A stretch of 64,000 nucleotides of DNA, taken from NCBI RefSeq assembly GCF_030294945.1, contig NZ_AP018448.1, forward strand, positions 5,114,001 to 5,178,000. Reading direction: 5' to 3'. The notes beneath the pieces were generated by a model, which saw only the letters and a list, made by a program, of their open reading frames with translations, did not search any database and was not told the origin of the DNA. How positions within the stretch are numbered: position 1 is the stretch's first letter; each line of letters begins with the position of its first letter. Shown piece after piece: positions 25,614 to 34,262 of this stretch. The stretch comes from Streptomyces graminofaciens (GTDB lineage: Bacteria; Actinomycetota; Actinomycetes; Streptomycetales; Streptomycetaceae). The position numbers and the translations under genes are program-made.

Positions 25614-25934
25614 TTACTCGGCCTGCGGCGGCAGTGCGGCGACGAAGGGGTGGTCGCGCTCGATCAGACCGAGCTTGCTGGCACCACCGGGGGAGCCGAG
25701 CTCGTCGAAGAACTCGACGTTCGCCTTGTAGTAGTCCTTCCACTCCTCCGGAGTGTCGTCCTCGTAGAAGATCGCCTCGACCGGGCAGACCGGCTCACAG
25801 GCGCCACAGTCGACGCATTCGTCCGGGTGGATGTACAAGGACCGCTGGCCCTCGTAGATGCAGTCGACCGGGCACTCCTCGATGCAGGCCTTGTCCTTGA
25901 CGTCGACACAAGGCTGCGCGATGACGTAGGTCAC
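25614..25934 (-). CDS. fdxA: 7Fe ferredoxin
   Basis: This 106 aa protein carries one cluster motif beginning CVDVKDKACIEECPVDC (3Fe-4S/4Fe-4S arrangement, residues 9-25) and a second, CVDCGACEPVCPVEA (40-54). It is the bacterial 7-iron ferredoxin plan of FdxA/FdxC. It carries electrons for oxygenases or other redox enzymes. The C-terminal extension (PEEWKDYYKANVEFFDELGSPGGA) is standard in actinobacteria. The gene is monocistronic between the divergent GNAT gene and a terminator. Confidence 0.95.
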   Translation of the reverse strand: MTYVIAQPCVDVKDKACIEECPVDCIYEGQRSLYIHPDECVDCGACEPVCPVEAIFYEDDTPEEWKDYYKANVEFFDELGSPGGASKLGLIERDHPFVAALPPQAE

Positions 25935-26074
25935 GCTGTCGTTCCTCCTCGATAGGGCGCTGGCGGGCCGCTTCAGGCCCCGCCGCCTGGCGCGCGGGAG
26001 CGCGGCGTCGTCGATGCCCGCACCTAGTATCTCCGTTCTTGGGCATGATCCGAACAGGAGGGGTGGACCGACCT

Positions 26075-27184
26075 GTGGAAATCTCTGGCGGCGGACGGCT
26101 CGTGGTCCGTATCGACCCCGCTGACGTGGGCAAACGTGTCTCCGTGCGGCGTGTTGACCATGACGGCGCCGAGAGGGGGAAATTCACCGACACGGTTGGT
26201 GTTCTCACATCATGGGACGACGGTGTGCTGCTGATCACCCGGCGGGACGGCGAGCGGGTGCGCGTCGAGGAGTCGTCGCTGGTGGCGGGGAAGGTCGTGC
26301 CCGCGGCTCCGGCGCGCAGACGGGGTCCCGCGGCCTCGTACGAGGAGCTGGCGCGGGTCTCCTCGCGGGGCTGGCAGCCGGTCGAGCGGGAGCTGCTCGG
26401 CGCGTGGGAGCTGCGGGCCGCCTCCGGGTTCACCCGGAGGGCGAACTCGGTGCTCCCCCTGGGTGACCCCGGAATGCCCCTGGACGAGGCCCTGACGGCC
26501 GTACGAGGCTGGTACGCCGCCCGGGGGCTGCCCGCGTACGCGCAGCTCGCGACCGGTGCCGAGGGCACGCAGGAGCTGCTGTGCGCCGAGTTGGAGGAGC
26601 GCGGGTGGGTCCGGGAGGTCACCGCCGAGCTCTGGATCGGCTCGCTGGCGCCGATCGGCGACCGGGAGGCGCCCGGGGTCGCGCTGTCCCGGGCGGCGGA
26701 CGAGGCGTGGCTCAGCCGGTACCAGCGCAAGGGGGTGAGCGAGGTGGCGCTGAAGGTGCTCGGGAGCGGGCCCTCGGTGTGGTTCGCGACCGTGCCGGGC
26801 GCGGCGGGTGAGCCTCCGGTGGCGATCGGTCGGTGTGTGGTGGACGGACGCTGGGCGGGCTTCGCGGCGATAGAGGTCGATCCCGCCCAGCGGCGGAAGG
26901 GGCTGGCCACGACGGTGATGGCGGCGCTCGCCCGGCGGGCGCTGGAGGAGGGGGCCTCGGCGGGGTGGCTCCAGGTGGAGGAGGAGAACGTGGGGGCGCG
27001 GGGGTTGTACGCGGGGATGGGGTTCTCGGCGCATCACGCTTATCACCACTACCGGGCGCCCGAGGGCGGGGGCACTGTCGGGTCCGGTGCCGGGGAGGGG
27101 TCCGGTGCCGGGTCGAGGTCCGGGTCCGGTGCCGGCGTCGAGTCCGGCATCGAGTCCGGCGTCGAGCCTTATCGATCGTCATGA
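26075..27184 (+). CDS. GNAT acetyltransferase with N-terminal SH3-like domain (Rv0428c type)
   Basis: This protein of about 369 aa has an N-terminal beta domain of the Rv0428c histone-acetyltransferase SH3 type (VVRIDPADVGKRVSVRRV ... VEESSLVAGKVVP). A C-terminal GNAT domain has the acetyl-CoA loop PAQRRKGLATTVMAALARRALEEGA near 285 and GLYAGMGFSAHHAYHHYR. The last 35 residues are Ser/Gly repeats (SGAG, SGSGAG, ESGIESGV). The start is uncertain: GTG at 26075 follows AGGAGGGGTGG, with ATG at 26045 and GTG at 26063 also in frame. A TAGTAT at 26025-26030 could be its -10. It overlaps the next gene as ATGA. Confidence 0.82.
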   Translation: MEISGGGRLVVRIDPADVGKRVSVRRVDHDGAERGKFTDTVGVLTSWDDGVLLITRRDGERVRVEESSLVAGKVVPAAPARRRGPAASYEELARVSSRGWQPVERELLGAWELRAASGFTRRANSVLPLGDPGMPLDEALTAVRGWYAARGLPAYAQLATGAEGTQELLCAELEERGWVREVTAELWIGSLAPIGDREAPGVALSRAADEAWLSRYQRKGVSEVALKVLGSGPSVWFATVPGAAGEPPVAIGRCVVDGRWAGFAAIEVDPAQRRKGLATTVMAALARRALEEGASAGWLQVEEENVGARGLYAGMGFSAHHAYHHYRAPEGGGTVGSGAGEGSGAGSRSGSGAGVESGIESGVEPYRSS

Positions 27185-28053
27185 ACGGGCATCACCCCGC
27201 TATGGCTGCTCCACGTCCTCCGGAGCCCGGGCGGGCCGCCGAGGTCAGGCGGCGGTTCGCCGAGGAGGCTCGGGCCGAGCGGCCCGATCTGGCCACGTTG
27301 TGCCTGCTGGTGGGGGCGGCGGGGGACGGGGCGCTGGACGAGGCCGGTATCGACGCCGCCCAGATCGAACTCGACCGGCTCGCGGGTCTGCTGCCGTACC
27401 GTCCCGGTGGGCCCCGTGCGTGGGCGCTCGCGCTGGCGGAGCTGCTCGGGGAGCGGTGCGGGTTCCGGGGTACCGCCGGGGACTATCAGCGGCTGGGGTC
27501 GTCCCTGCTGCACACGGTGCTGGAGCGGCGGCGTGGGCTGCCGATCCTGCTGTCCGTGGTGTGGATGGAGGTCGCGCGGCGGGCGGGGGCGCCGGTGTAC
27601 GGGGTCGCGTTGCCGGGGCACTTCGTGGTGGGGTTCGGCCCTCCGGAGGAGCAGGTGCTGGCCGATCCGTTCGACGGGGGGCGGGTGCTGAGCGGGGGCG
27701 ACGCGGAGACGCTGGTCGTGGGGGCGACGGGGGCTCCGCTGGACCCCGGGATGCTGAGTCCCGCCGATCCGTTGGATGTCGTGCTGCGGATCCTGAACAA
27801 CGTGCGGGCGTGGGCCGCGGCCCGGCCCGAGCGGTCGGATGTGGCTCTGTGGGCCGTGGAGTTGTCGTTGGCGCTGCCTTCGCGTCCGGCGCGGTTGCGG
27901 TACGAGTGGGCGCAGTTGCTTGTGCGGCGGGGGGAGTTTCTGCGGGGCGCGGCCGCGCTGGAGGAGTACGCGGAGGTGGTGGCCTCGGTGGACGAAGCCG
28001 CCGCGGAGAGGGTGCGGGGGGAGGCTGCGGGAGCCCGGGCTCTGTTGAACTGA
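27181..28053 (+). CDS. SirB1/transglutaminase-like family protein
   Basis: This 290 aa protein matches the SirB1-type transglutaminase-like group: SLLHTVLERRRGLPILLSVVWMEVARRAGAPVYGVALPGHFVVGF (about 105-150), followed by DPFDGGRVLS and a TPR-like C-terminal helical part (LRYEWAQLLVRRGEFLRGAAALEEY). The catalytic Cys of true transglutaminases is not seen at the usual place, so enzyme activity is doubtful. The ATG at 27181 overlaps the GNAT stop (ATGA), so the pair is coupled. Confidence 0.82.
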   Translation: MNGHHPAMAAPRPPEPGRAAEVRRRFAEEARAERPDLATLCLLVGAAGDGALDEAGIDAAQIELDRLAGLLPYRPGGPRAWALALAELLGERCGFRGTAGDYQRLGSSLLHTVLERRRGLPILLSVVWMEVARRAGAPVYGVALPGHFVVGFGPPEEQVLADPFDGGRVLSGGDAETLVVGATGAPLDPGMLSPADPLDVVLRILNNVRAWAAARPERSDVALWAVELSLALPSRPARLRYEWAQLLVRRGEFLRGAAALEEYAEVVASVDEAAAERVRGEAAGARALLN

Positions 28054-28086
28054 GTTCGCCTGTGCGCCTTGGGGGTTGTGTGCGTG

Positions 28087-28145
28087 GGTGGGCGGGTGCG
28101 GGTTCGTCGTGGCTCGTCGCGCAGTTCCCCGCGCCCCTGGGGCGG
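28087..28145. repeat. Streptomyces-type intergenic repeat R3
   Basis: This is a GGGTGCGGGTTCGTCGTGG segment followed by CGCGCAGTTCCCCGCGCCCC, a pattern I know to recur many times between Streptomyces genes. It fills the gap between the convergent SirB1-like and response regulator genes, and probably ends transcription there. Confidence 0.65.
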
Positions 28146-28164
28146 CTTCCCCGGACCGGCGCTT

Positions 28165-28779
28165 CTACAGCCAGCCCTTCTCCCTCGCCGTCCGTACCGC
28201 CTCCGTTCTGTTTCTCACCGCCAACTTGTGGATCGCCGTCGACAGGTAGTTGCGGACCGTGCCCTGGGAGAGGTGCAGGGCCTTCGCCAGTTCCGCGTTC
28301 GTGGAGCCGTCCGCCGCCGCGCGGAGCACCTCGCGCTCGCGGTCCGTCAGGGGGTTCGCGCCCCCGGCCAGGGCCGCCGCCGCGAGCGTGGGGTCGATGA
28401 CCCGCTCGCCCGCCAGGACCCGGCGTACGGCGTCGGCCAGTTGTGCGGCGGGGGCGTCCTTGACCAGGAACGCGTCGGCGCCGGCCTCCATGGCGCTGCG
28501 GAGGTAGCCGGGGCGGCCGAAGGTGGTGAGGACGACCAGTTTCACCGCCGGGAGGGCACGGTGGACCTCGGCCGCCGCCTCTATGCCGGTCGCGCCCGGC
28601 ATCTCAATGTCGAGCAGGGCCACGTCCACGTCGTGCGCGCGGGCCGCCGCCAGCACCTCGTCGCCGCGCGCCACCTGGGCCACGACCTCGATGTCGCCCT
28701 CCAGGCCGAGCAGGGCGGCCAGGGCCTCGCGGACCATCGACTGGTCCTCGGCCAGCAGGACCTTGATCGTGCGACTCAT
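28165..28779 (-). CDS. NarL/LuxR-type response regulator (DesR-like)
   Basis: This 204 aa protein has a receiver domain (residues 5-120) with the acidic pair AEDQ, phospho-acceptor Asp in VALLDIEMPG (about 57), Thr in LTTFG and Lys in FLVKDA. A LuxR helix-turn-helix follows (LTDREREVLRAAADGSTNAELAKALHLSQGTVRNYLSTAIHKL, about 140-185). Its ATG overlaps the kinase stop (ATGA). Together with the kinase and the ABC genes it forms a DesKR-like unit, in which the regulator controls its own transporter in response to membrane state or a lipid-active compound. Confidence 0.92.
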   Translation of the reverse strand: MSRTIKVLLAEDQSMVREALAALLGLEGDIEVVAQVARGDEVLAAARAHDVDVALLDIEMPGATGIEAAAEVHRALPAVKLVVLTTFGRPGYLRSAMEAGADAFLVKDAPAAQLADAVRRVLAGERVIDPTLAAAALAGGANPLTDREREVLRAAADGSTNAELAKALHLSQGTVRNYLSTAIHKLAVRNRTEAVRTAREKGWL

Positions 28780-29951
28780 GCGCCGGATCCTACGTCCGTG
28801 CCGGAGGGTGTGGCCGGGGCCCTGGCCGCCAGGCGGAAGCCGTGCCGGGAGGGGCCGGCCTCCAGCGTGCCGCCCACCTTCTCCAGCCGCTCGGTGAGGC
28901 CCGTCAGGCCGGTGCCGGCGCCCTCGCCCGAGCCGTTCGCGTCGCCCGTCCCGTCGTCGTCCACGGTGAGTTCGAGCATCGGGCCGTCCAGGGTCTGGCG
29001 GCGGACCAGGTCCACCGTGCAGCGCTGGGCGCCGCTGTGCCGTACGACGTTGGTGACGGCCTCCCGCAGGGCCCAGGCGAGGGCGGACTCGCTGTCCTCG
29101 GGCACGTCGGTGAGGTCCGGGTCGGCCGTCGGCAGTTCGGCGGTGACGCCGGCCGCCGTCAACGCGGCCCGGGCGCCCGCGAGTTCCGCGCCGAGGCGGG
29201 GGCGCCGGTAGCCGGTGACGGCCTCGCGGACGTCGACCAGGGCCTGGCGGCTGACCTGTTCGATGTCGGCGACCTGCTGGGCGGCCTTGTCGGGGTGGTC
29301 GGGGAGCATCCGGCCCGCCAGCTCGCTCTTGAGGGTGATCAGGGAGAGCGAGTGGCCGAGGAGGTCGTGCAGGTCCCGGGCGAGGCGCAGGCGTTCCTCG
29401 TTCGCCGCCAGCTGGGCCACCGTCGCCCTCGCCTCGCGCAACTCCTTCGCCGTACGGAGGAGTTCACGGACGCCGGTCATGGAGAAACCGCCGAGGAGGG
29501 CCGGGAGGAGGAGTGAGGCCAGATAGGCCTCGCCGCCCGGTACGGCGAGGGCGACGGCCGTCAGCAGGGCCGACACCGCCGGGACGGTCAGCCGGGCCAT
29601 CCGCAGCGGGAGGGCGGCGCCGGACGCGACCGACACGTAGACGAAGAGGACGAGCCACTCGCGGCCGAGGCTGAGGGCGAGGATCGAGGACTGGGCGGCG
29701 AGCACGGCGAGCGAGCCGAGCACCATGCCGTTCGTCTCGCCGCGTCCGGCGCGGAAGATCAGCGCGAAGTACCAGGCGACGAAGGCCACCAGGCCGATCC
29801 AGCCGAGGGCGCGGACGCCGTCGCTGTGGCCCCCGTGCAGCAGATCGCTGACGGGGGCGCTCAGATAGGCGAGCCAGATGCCGGTCCAGAGGAATTTCAT
29901 CGCCCGCTGCCTGCGGTTCCGCGGGCGCTGCCCGATACCGACGCCACTCAC
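28776..29951 (-). CDS. Sensor histidine kinase (DesK-like)
   Basis: This 391 aa kinase has about five membrane helices in the first 180 residues, a HisKA_3 box LRLARDLHDLLGHSLSLITLK (phospho-His near 220) and a HATPase domain with the N-box EAVTNVVRHSGA and G-box GTGLTGLTERL. It lacks an extracellular sensor loop and so probably senses within the membrane, like DesK. The GTG at 29951 overlaps the permease stop (GTGA) and is my choice; an ATG at 29900 at the first helix is the alternative but has a weak ribosome binding site. Confidence 0.88.
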   Translation of the reverse strand: MSGVGIGQRPRNRRQRAMKFLWTGIWLAYLSAPVSDLLHGGHSDGVRALGWIGLVAFVAWYFALIFRAGRGETNGMVLGSLAVLAAQSSILALSLGREWLVLFVYVSVASGAALPLRMARLTVPAVSALLTAVALAVPGGEAYLASLLLPALLGGFSMTGVRELLRTAKELREARATVAQLAANEERLRLARDLHDLLGHSLSLITLKSELAGRMLPDHPDKAAQQVADIEQVSRQALVDVREAVTGYRRPRLGAELAGARAALTAAGVTAELPTADPDLTDVPEDSESALAWALREAVTNVVRHSGAQRCTVDLVRRQTLDGPMLELTVDDDGTGDANGSGEGAGTGLTGLTERLEKVGGTLEAGPSRHGFRLAARAPATPSGTDVGSGA

Positions 29952-30688
29952 GCCTTCAGCGTGTCCTTCCGGTAGAGCCAGGCCGCGCCGCCCGCGAACA
30001 GGGCGAAGGAGACGGCCAGGATGACGATGTCCTTGGCGTGCGGGGCCTGGCTCTGTTCGATGGCCTGCCCCAGGGCAGCGTATGCGTGGGTGGGCAGCCA
30101 CTTGGCTATGTCCTGCAGCCACCCGGGGAACGTCGTCGTCGGCATCCACAGGCCGCCGAGCAGCGACAGACCGAAGTAGACGATCATCGTGATCGGGCGG
30201 ACCGCGTCGCCGGTCGCCAGGTATCCGATGGCGACGCCGAGCGCGGCGAAGACCAGGCTGCCGGCCCAGATCGCGCCGGTCAGGGCGAGCCACTGCCAGG
30301 CGTCGAGGCGTACGTCCTTCGCGGCGGCGGCGACCACGAAGACGATCACTATGGACGGCAGGCTGACCACGGCCGCGCTCGCGGTCTTCGCGAAGACGTA
30401 CCCGCGCCCCGGCAGCGTCGTCAGCCGCAGCTGCCGTACCCAGCCGCTCTCCCGCTCCTTGGCGATGCGCTCGCTGTTGCCCATCAGGACGGCCGTGAGG
30501 GCGCCGAAGGAGGCCATGGAGACCATCATGTAGGTCGGGAGGGTCAGGCCGGTGCCGCTGATCTTCTCCGTGGTGCTGGCGCTGCCCGCGATGAGCAGGA
30601 ACAGCAGCGAGGGGTAGAGCACCGAGAAGAACAGGAACTTGCGGTTGCGCAGGGCGCGGGTCAGTTCCAGCTTGATCAGGTCGTTCAT
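29948..30688 (-). CDS. ABC-2 type transporter permease
   Basis: This 246 aa protein has six predicted membrane helices. It starts MNDLIKLELTRALRNRKFLFFSVLYPSLLFLLIAG and has the ABC-2 motif (GSLVFAALGVAIGYLATGDAVRPITMIVYFGLSLLGGLWMPTTTFPGWLQDIAKWLPT) typical of drug or lipid exporters paired with DesKR-like systems. Its start codon overlaps the ATPase stop and its own stop overlaps the kinase start, so four genes are coupled in series. Confidence 0.9.
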   Translation of the reverse strand: MNDLIKLELTRALRNRKFLFFSVLYPSLLFLLIAGSASTTEKISGTGLTLPTYMMVSMASFGALTAVLMGNSERIAKERESGWVRQLRLTTLPGRGYVFAKTASAAVVSLPSIVIVFVVAAAAKDVRLDAWQWLALTGAIWAGSLVFAALGVAIGYLATGDAVRPITMIVYFGLSLLGGLWMPTTTFPGWLQDIAKWLPTHAYAALGQAIEQSQAPHAKDIVILAVSFALFAGGAAWLYRKDTLKA

Positions 30689-31617
30689 GAGGTGCGCGCC
30701 TCCTCGGCTGCGGTGATCGCGACGAACGCCTGCTCCAGGCCGAGCCCGGCGACTTCCAGGTTGCGGGGGTAGACGCCGAGGCCGTAGAGGGCGTGGACGG
30801 TCGCGTCGGCGTCGGAGGACTGGAGGCGGACCGTACGGCCGGATACGTCGAAGGTGGTGAGGAAGGGGAGGGCGCGCAGGGGGGCCTCGTCGATGGGGCC
30901 CTCGGGCAGGTCGAAGGAGATCCTGCGGGCGCCCGCCTTGGCCTTGATCTCGGCGGCCGTGCCGTCGGCCAGCAGCCGGCCCCGGTGCAGGACGAGCACG
31001 CGGTCGGCGATGGCGTCGGCCTCCTCCAGGTAGTGCGTGGCGAACAGGACCGTGCGGCCCTGGTCGGCCTGCTCGCGCATGGTGGCCCAGAAGGCCTGCC
31101 GGGCGGAGACGTCCATGCCGGTGGTGGGCTCGTCCAGGACGATCAGGTCACTGTCGCCGGCGGTCGCGAGCGCGAACCGGACGCGCTGGGCCTGGCCGCC
31201 GGAGAGCCTGCCGATCTTGCGGTCGGCGATCTGGGTGATACCGGCGCGGGCGAGCACCTCGGAGACGGGGTACGGCCTCGGGTGCAGGGCGCAGGCCAGC
31301 TTGAACAGCTCGGCGACCGTCACCTCCTCCATCAGCCCGCCGCTCTGCAGCATGGCGCCCACGCGTCCGGCGACGATCGCCTCGCGCGGGCCGGTGCCGA
31401 AGACGCGGACCGTGCCGCTGTCGGCGTGCTTGAGGCCGAGGAGGAGGTCGAGGGTGGTGGACTTGCCGGCGCCGTTGGGGCCGAGCAGGGCCACGGTCTC
31501 GCCGGGGTGCAGGGTGAGCGTCAGCCCGTCCACGGCCCGGACGTCGCCGTACTCCTTGGTCACCTGGTCGAACCCCACCACCTCTGGGGCGGCGGTCCTC
31601 GTCGTTGTCGTCGTCAT
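30685..31617 (-). CDS. ABC transporter ATP-binding protein
   Basis: This ATPase of about 310 aa has Walker A GPNGAGKST near residue 45, Q-loop MLQSGGLMEEVTV, signature LSGGQAQRVRFALA near 138, Walker B LIVLDEPTTGMD and the H-loop ATHY. It drives the adjacent permease and heads the operon ATPase-permease-kinase-regulator. The start is ATG at 31617, or three codons earlier at 31626. Neither has a convincing ribosome binding site, so the message may be leaderless. Confidence 0.92.
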   Translation of the reverse strand: MTTTTTRTAAPEVVGFDQVTKEYGDVRAVDGLTLTLHPGETVALLGPNGAGKSTTLDLLLGLKHADSGTVRVFGTGPREAIVAGRVGAMLQSGGLMEEVTVAELFKLACALHPRPYPVSEVLARAGITQIADRKIGRLSGGQAQRVRFALATAGDSDLIVLDEPTTGMDVSARQAFWATMREQADQGRTVLFATHYLEEADAIADRVLVLHRGRLLADGTAAEIKAKAGARRISFDLPEGPIDEAPLRALPFLTTFDVSGRTVRLQSSDADATVHALYGLGVYPRNLEVAGLGLEQAFVAITAAEEARTS

Positions 31618-31677
31618 GTGGACCATCGTGGCCGGGACGGGGGTGGGGGCGGCAGTGTCGGCGGTCCTGAGGCGGGG

Positions 31678-31691
31678 ATGACAGAAGTCAT
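31678..31691. promoter_or_regulatory. Candidate operator of the ABC/two-component operon
   Basis: ATGAC-AGAA-GTCAT is a perfect palindrome 60-75 bases before the ATPase start. LuxR-type regulators bind such dyads, and the operon encodes one, so autoregulation is a reasonable inference. Confidence 0.45.
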
Positions 31692-31716
31692 ACCGCCGGC
31701 CGTGACATATACGCCG

Positions 31717-31748
31717 AGGGGGCACCCGGCGTGTGCCGGGTGCCCCCT
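31717..31748. terminator. Terminator hairpin, displaced from its gene by element E2
   Basis: AGGGGGCACCCGGC (31717-31730) and GCCGGGTGCCCCCT (31735-31748) form a 14-bp perfect stem with a GTGT loop. The nearest gene it could end is the one stopping at 31955, from which it is now separated by the 173-bp E2 element. Confidence 0.75.
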
Positions 31749-31781
31749 GGACGAAGCGATCGAAGCGATCGGATCCGCTAG

Positions 31782-31954
31782 GGCGTGTTTCGAAAGTCCC
31801 GTCTGCCCCGCGACGCCTGGCACGGCACCTCGCCGCGTTGTCGGGGTCGTCCGCGTACACCCAGTACGCGGACGACCCTCCGCCTTGCGACGCACCGCAC
31901 CAGACGCCGCGGGCCCCGCCCTCCGGGCGGACGACGCCACTTTCGAAACACGCC
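31782..31954. mobile_element. MITE-like element E2
   Basis: It has 16-bp perfect terminal inverted repeats GGCGTGTTTCGAAAGT (31782-31797) and ACTTTCGAAACACGCC (31939-31954). These are flanked on both sides by CTAG (31778-31781 and 31955-31958), a likely target duplication. The centre is a 15-bp hairpin (31844-31858 with 31864-31878). There is no coding capacity. Blocks at 31877-31888 and 31921-31936 match E3. The right CTAG contains the TAG stop of the YoaR/VanW-like gene. Confidence 0.75.
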
Positions 31955-34102
31955 CTAGTTCGGGTTCGTCTCGATGACGGCCGTGCGGTCCGTCTTGTTC
32001 TTCAGGGCCAGGCGGAGGGCGCCGTAGACGTCCTCGACCGTGACGGCCGTCTTCTTGCCGTTGGCGCGGGTGATGAGGACGTCGTCGAAGGTGCCGCCGT
32101 AGAGCTCCTTGAGGGCCTTCTCGTCGTAGGAGTCGACGAGCTTGCCGTCGACCGCCTTGACCTTGAGGAACTTCCACAGGGAGTTCTGCGGGCTCATGGT
32201 GAGGGGGACGGTCTGCGCCGGGTTCGTCTGCAGGATGACGTTGGCCGACATCGCCGGCTCCGCGAAGTCCTTCATGAACCGGTCGACCTCGGCCTTGGAG
32301 ACCGACGGCTCCTTGGCGCTGGTCGGGAGCTTCACGGGGGTGACCGTGCCGGTCTCGACCTGGGTGCGGTACGCCTCCTCGACGGCGTCCGTGGACGCGT
32401 CGACGTCGATGCCCTTGCCCGCCTTGCCGTAGACGGCGACGGCCTTGCCCGCCTCGAACTTGACCGTGCCGTCGCTCGCCGAGCCTGAGCTGCCCGCGGC
32501 GCGCTGCAGGGCGGCCTCCAGCTTCTCCTCGTCGACGGGCATGACGGGCTCGACGACCCGCTTCTGGCCGAAGAGCGAGCCGATCACCGAGATCGGGTTG
32601 TAGTCGCTGACGGCGGCGTTGCTGACCGTGGTCTGCTTGTCGAACTGGAGTCCGGCCTGGTCGGGCTTGAGGGAGACCGTCTGGCCGTCGACGTCGAGCT
32701 TGAGCGCCTTGTTCGTCCAGTCGCCGAAGGCCTCGTCGAGCTTGTTGACGGCCTCGTCGCGGGTGCCGCCGCCGATGTCGACGCCGAGGACGGTGGTGCC
32801 CTTGGGGACGTCGGAGTGGTTCATCAGCAGACCGGCGCCGTAGACACCGCCGCCGAGGACGACCACGCCGCCGACGAGCAGGCCGAGCTTGCTGCGACCC
32901 TTCTTCTTCGCCGGTTTCGCGGCTTTCGCGGGCTTGCCCGCCTTCCCGGATCCGGACTTCTGCTGCGGGCCGGGGTCCGGCAGCTTCGGCGGGGTGTGCT
33001 GGGTCGCCCCGTCGGCGCCGCCCGGCCCGAACGGCGAGCCCTGCATGCCGGGCGGGACCACGGGGATGCCGCTGGTCAGGGTGTGCCCGGAGGGGTTGTC
33101 CACGAGCGGACCGGGGGTGCCGTAGCCCGGGGCGCCCGGCTCGGGGGCGTGCCGCTGCGGGGTGAGGACCGCGGTGTCGTCGCTGATACCGCCGCCGGGG
33201 CGGGCGTAGTCGGCGCCCGGCGCGGAGAAGTCGGCACCGGGGCCGCCGAAGGGGCTTCCGGGGCCCGCGGGGCCGCCGCCGGGGCGTCCGGGGACGGGCG
33301 GGGGCCCGAGGGGGCTGTCGCCGGTGACGGGGCCGCCGGTGGGGCCCTGCGGCTGCGGTCCCTCGGAGAAGTACGGCAGGTCGTCGCGCTCGGGCTTCGC
33401 GGCGGCCAGCGCGGCCGACACGTCGAAGGAGCCCGTGCCGCCGCCGTGGCCGGGAGCGACCGGTCCGGCGCCGGTGGCACCGGGGAGCCCGGCGCCGTTC
33501 GTACCGCCGCCGCTGCCGCCCGGGCGGGGCCCGCCCGTGGCGCCGGGGCGCGGGCCGCCGGGGGCGCCGCCCAGCGGGCCTGCGCCGTTCGAGCCGCCGG
33601 GGCGAGGGCCCTGGCCGGGGCCGCCCGGCGCGCCCGCGCCGGGGCCGCCCGCGGAGAACCCGGCGCCGTTGCTCGCGCCGCCGCCCGGGGCGCCCTTGGG
33701 GGCGGAGCCCTTGCGCGGCGCGAACCAGTCGCTCGTGGGCTTGTCGTCGGCCGCCGCCGCCTGCGGCTCGGGGGCCGGGACGTCCGTCAGCACGGGCATC
33801 GCCGTGGTGCCGGTCGTCTCCGACTCGGACCCGGCGTCGCCGGACGCGCCCTCGGCGTCGCCGACCGGCTTGCGGACGACGACCGGCGGGATGGGCCGGG
33901 ACCCGGGGATGTTGATCCGGACCCGTGTCGTCAGGGTCGTCTCGGTCTTGGGTCCGTCCGGCCGCTCGCCCGCGGCCGACCCGGCCGCGTCGGCGCCCGC
34001 GCCGGTGGCCATGGGCGTGCCGTACGGCGGTGTCCCCGACGGGTACGCGGTGCTGCCGCGCCCATTGGCCCCGGAGGACGAAGTGTCAGTTTCACGACTC
34101 AA
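31955..34102 (-). CDS. YoaR/VanW-like peptidoglycan-binding-domain membrane protein
   Basis: This 715 aa protein has an N-terminal disordered region of about 390 residues, very rich in Gly/Pro/Ala. Next come a Lys cluster and a single membrane helix (KLGLLVGGVVVLGGGVYGAGLLM, about 405-425). The outer part has two PG_binding_4-like segments (KGTTVLGVDIGGGTRDEAVNKLDEAFGDW ... LKPDQAGLQFD; GKAGKGIDVDASTDAVEEAY). The VanW domain usual in such proteins is missing. It probably binds cell wall peptidoglycan. TTG at 34102 is the start, with GGGAGAA upstream. Its stop codon lies in the CTAG target of E2. Confidence 0.8.
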   Translation of the reverse strand: MSRETDTSSSGANGRGSTAYPSGTPPYGTPMATGAGADAAGSAAGERPDGPKTETTLTTRVRINIPGSRPIPPVVVRKPVGDAEGASGDAGSESETTGTTAMPVLTDVPAPEPQAAAADDKPTSDWFAPRKGSAPKGAPGGGASNGAGFSAGGPGAGAPGGPGQGPRPGGSNGAGPLGGAPGGPRPGATGGPRPGGSGGGTNGAGLPGATGAGPVAPGHGGGTGSFDVSAALAAAKPERDDLPYFSEGPQPQGPTGGPVTGDSPLGPPPVPGRPGGGPAGPGSPFGGPGADFSAPGADYARPGGGISDDTAVLTPQRHAPEPGAPGYGTPGPLVDNPSGHTLTSGIPVVPPGMQGSPFGPGGADGATQHTPPKLPDPGPQQKSGSGKAGKPAKAAKPAKKKGRSKLGLLVGGVVVLGGGVYGAGLLMNHSDVPKGTTVLGVDIGGGTRDEAVNKLDEAFGDWTNKALKLDVDGQTVSLKPDQAGLQFDKQTTVSNAAVSDYNPISVIGSLFGQKRVVEPVMPVDEEKLEAALQRAAGSSGSASDGTVKFEAGKAVAVYGKAGKGIDVDASTDAVEEAYRTQVETGTVTPVKLPTSAKEPSVSKAEVDRFMKDFAEPAMSANVILQTNPAQTVPLTMSPQNSLWKFLKVKAVDGKLVDSYDEKALKELYGGTFDDVLITRANGKKTAVTVEDVYGALRLALKNKTDRTAVIETNPN

Positions 34103-34262
34103 GGCAGGTTCTCCCGGTTTGCTCCGCCGCCCGTCACGACCTCAACTCAGCGGGCAGCTCGGCGGCGCGCACCACCATACTGGCCACTTCCGACGCGTAT
34201 CCCACGACCGCGTGGGAAACCCACACGCGACCCGCACCTCGCCACTGCGGCGAAGTGGTACG

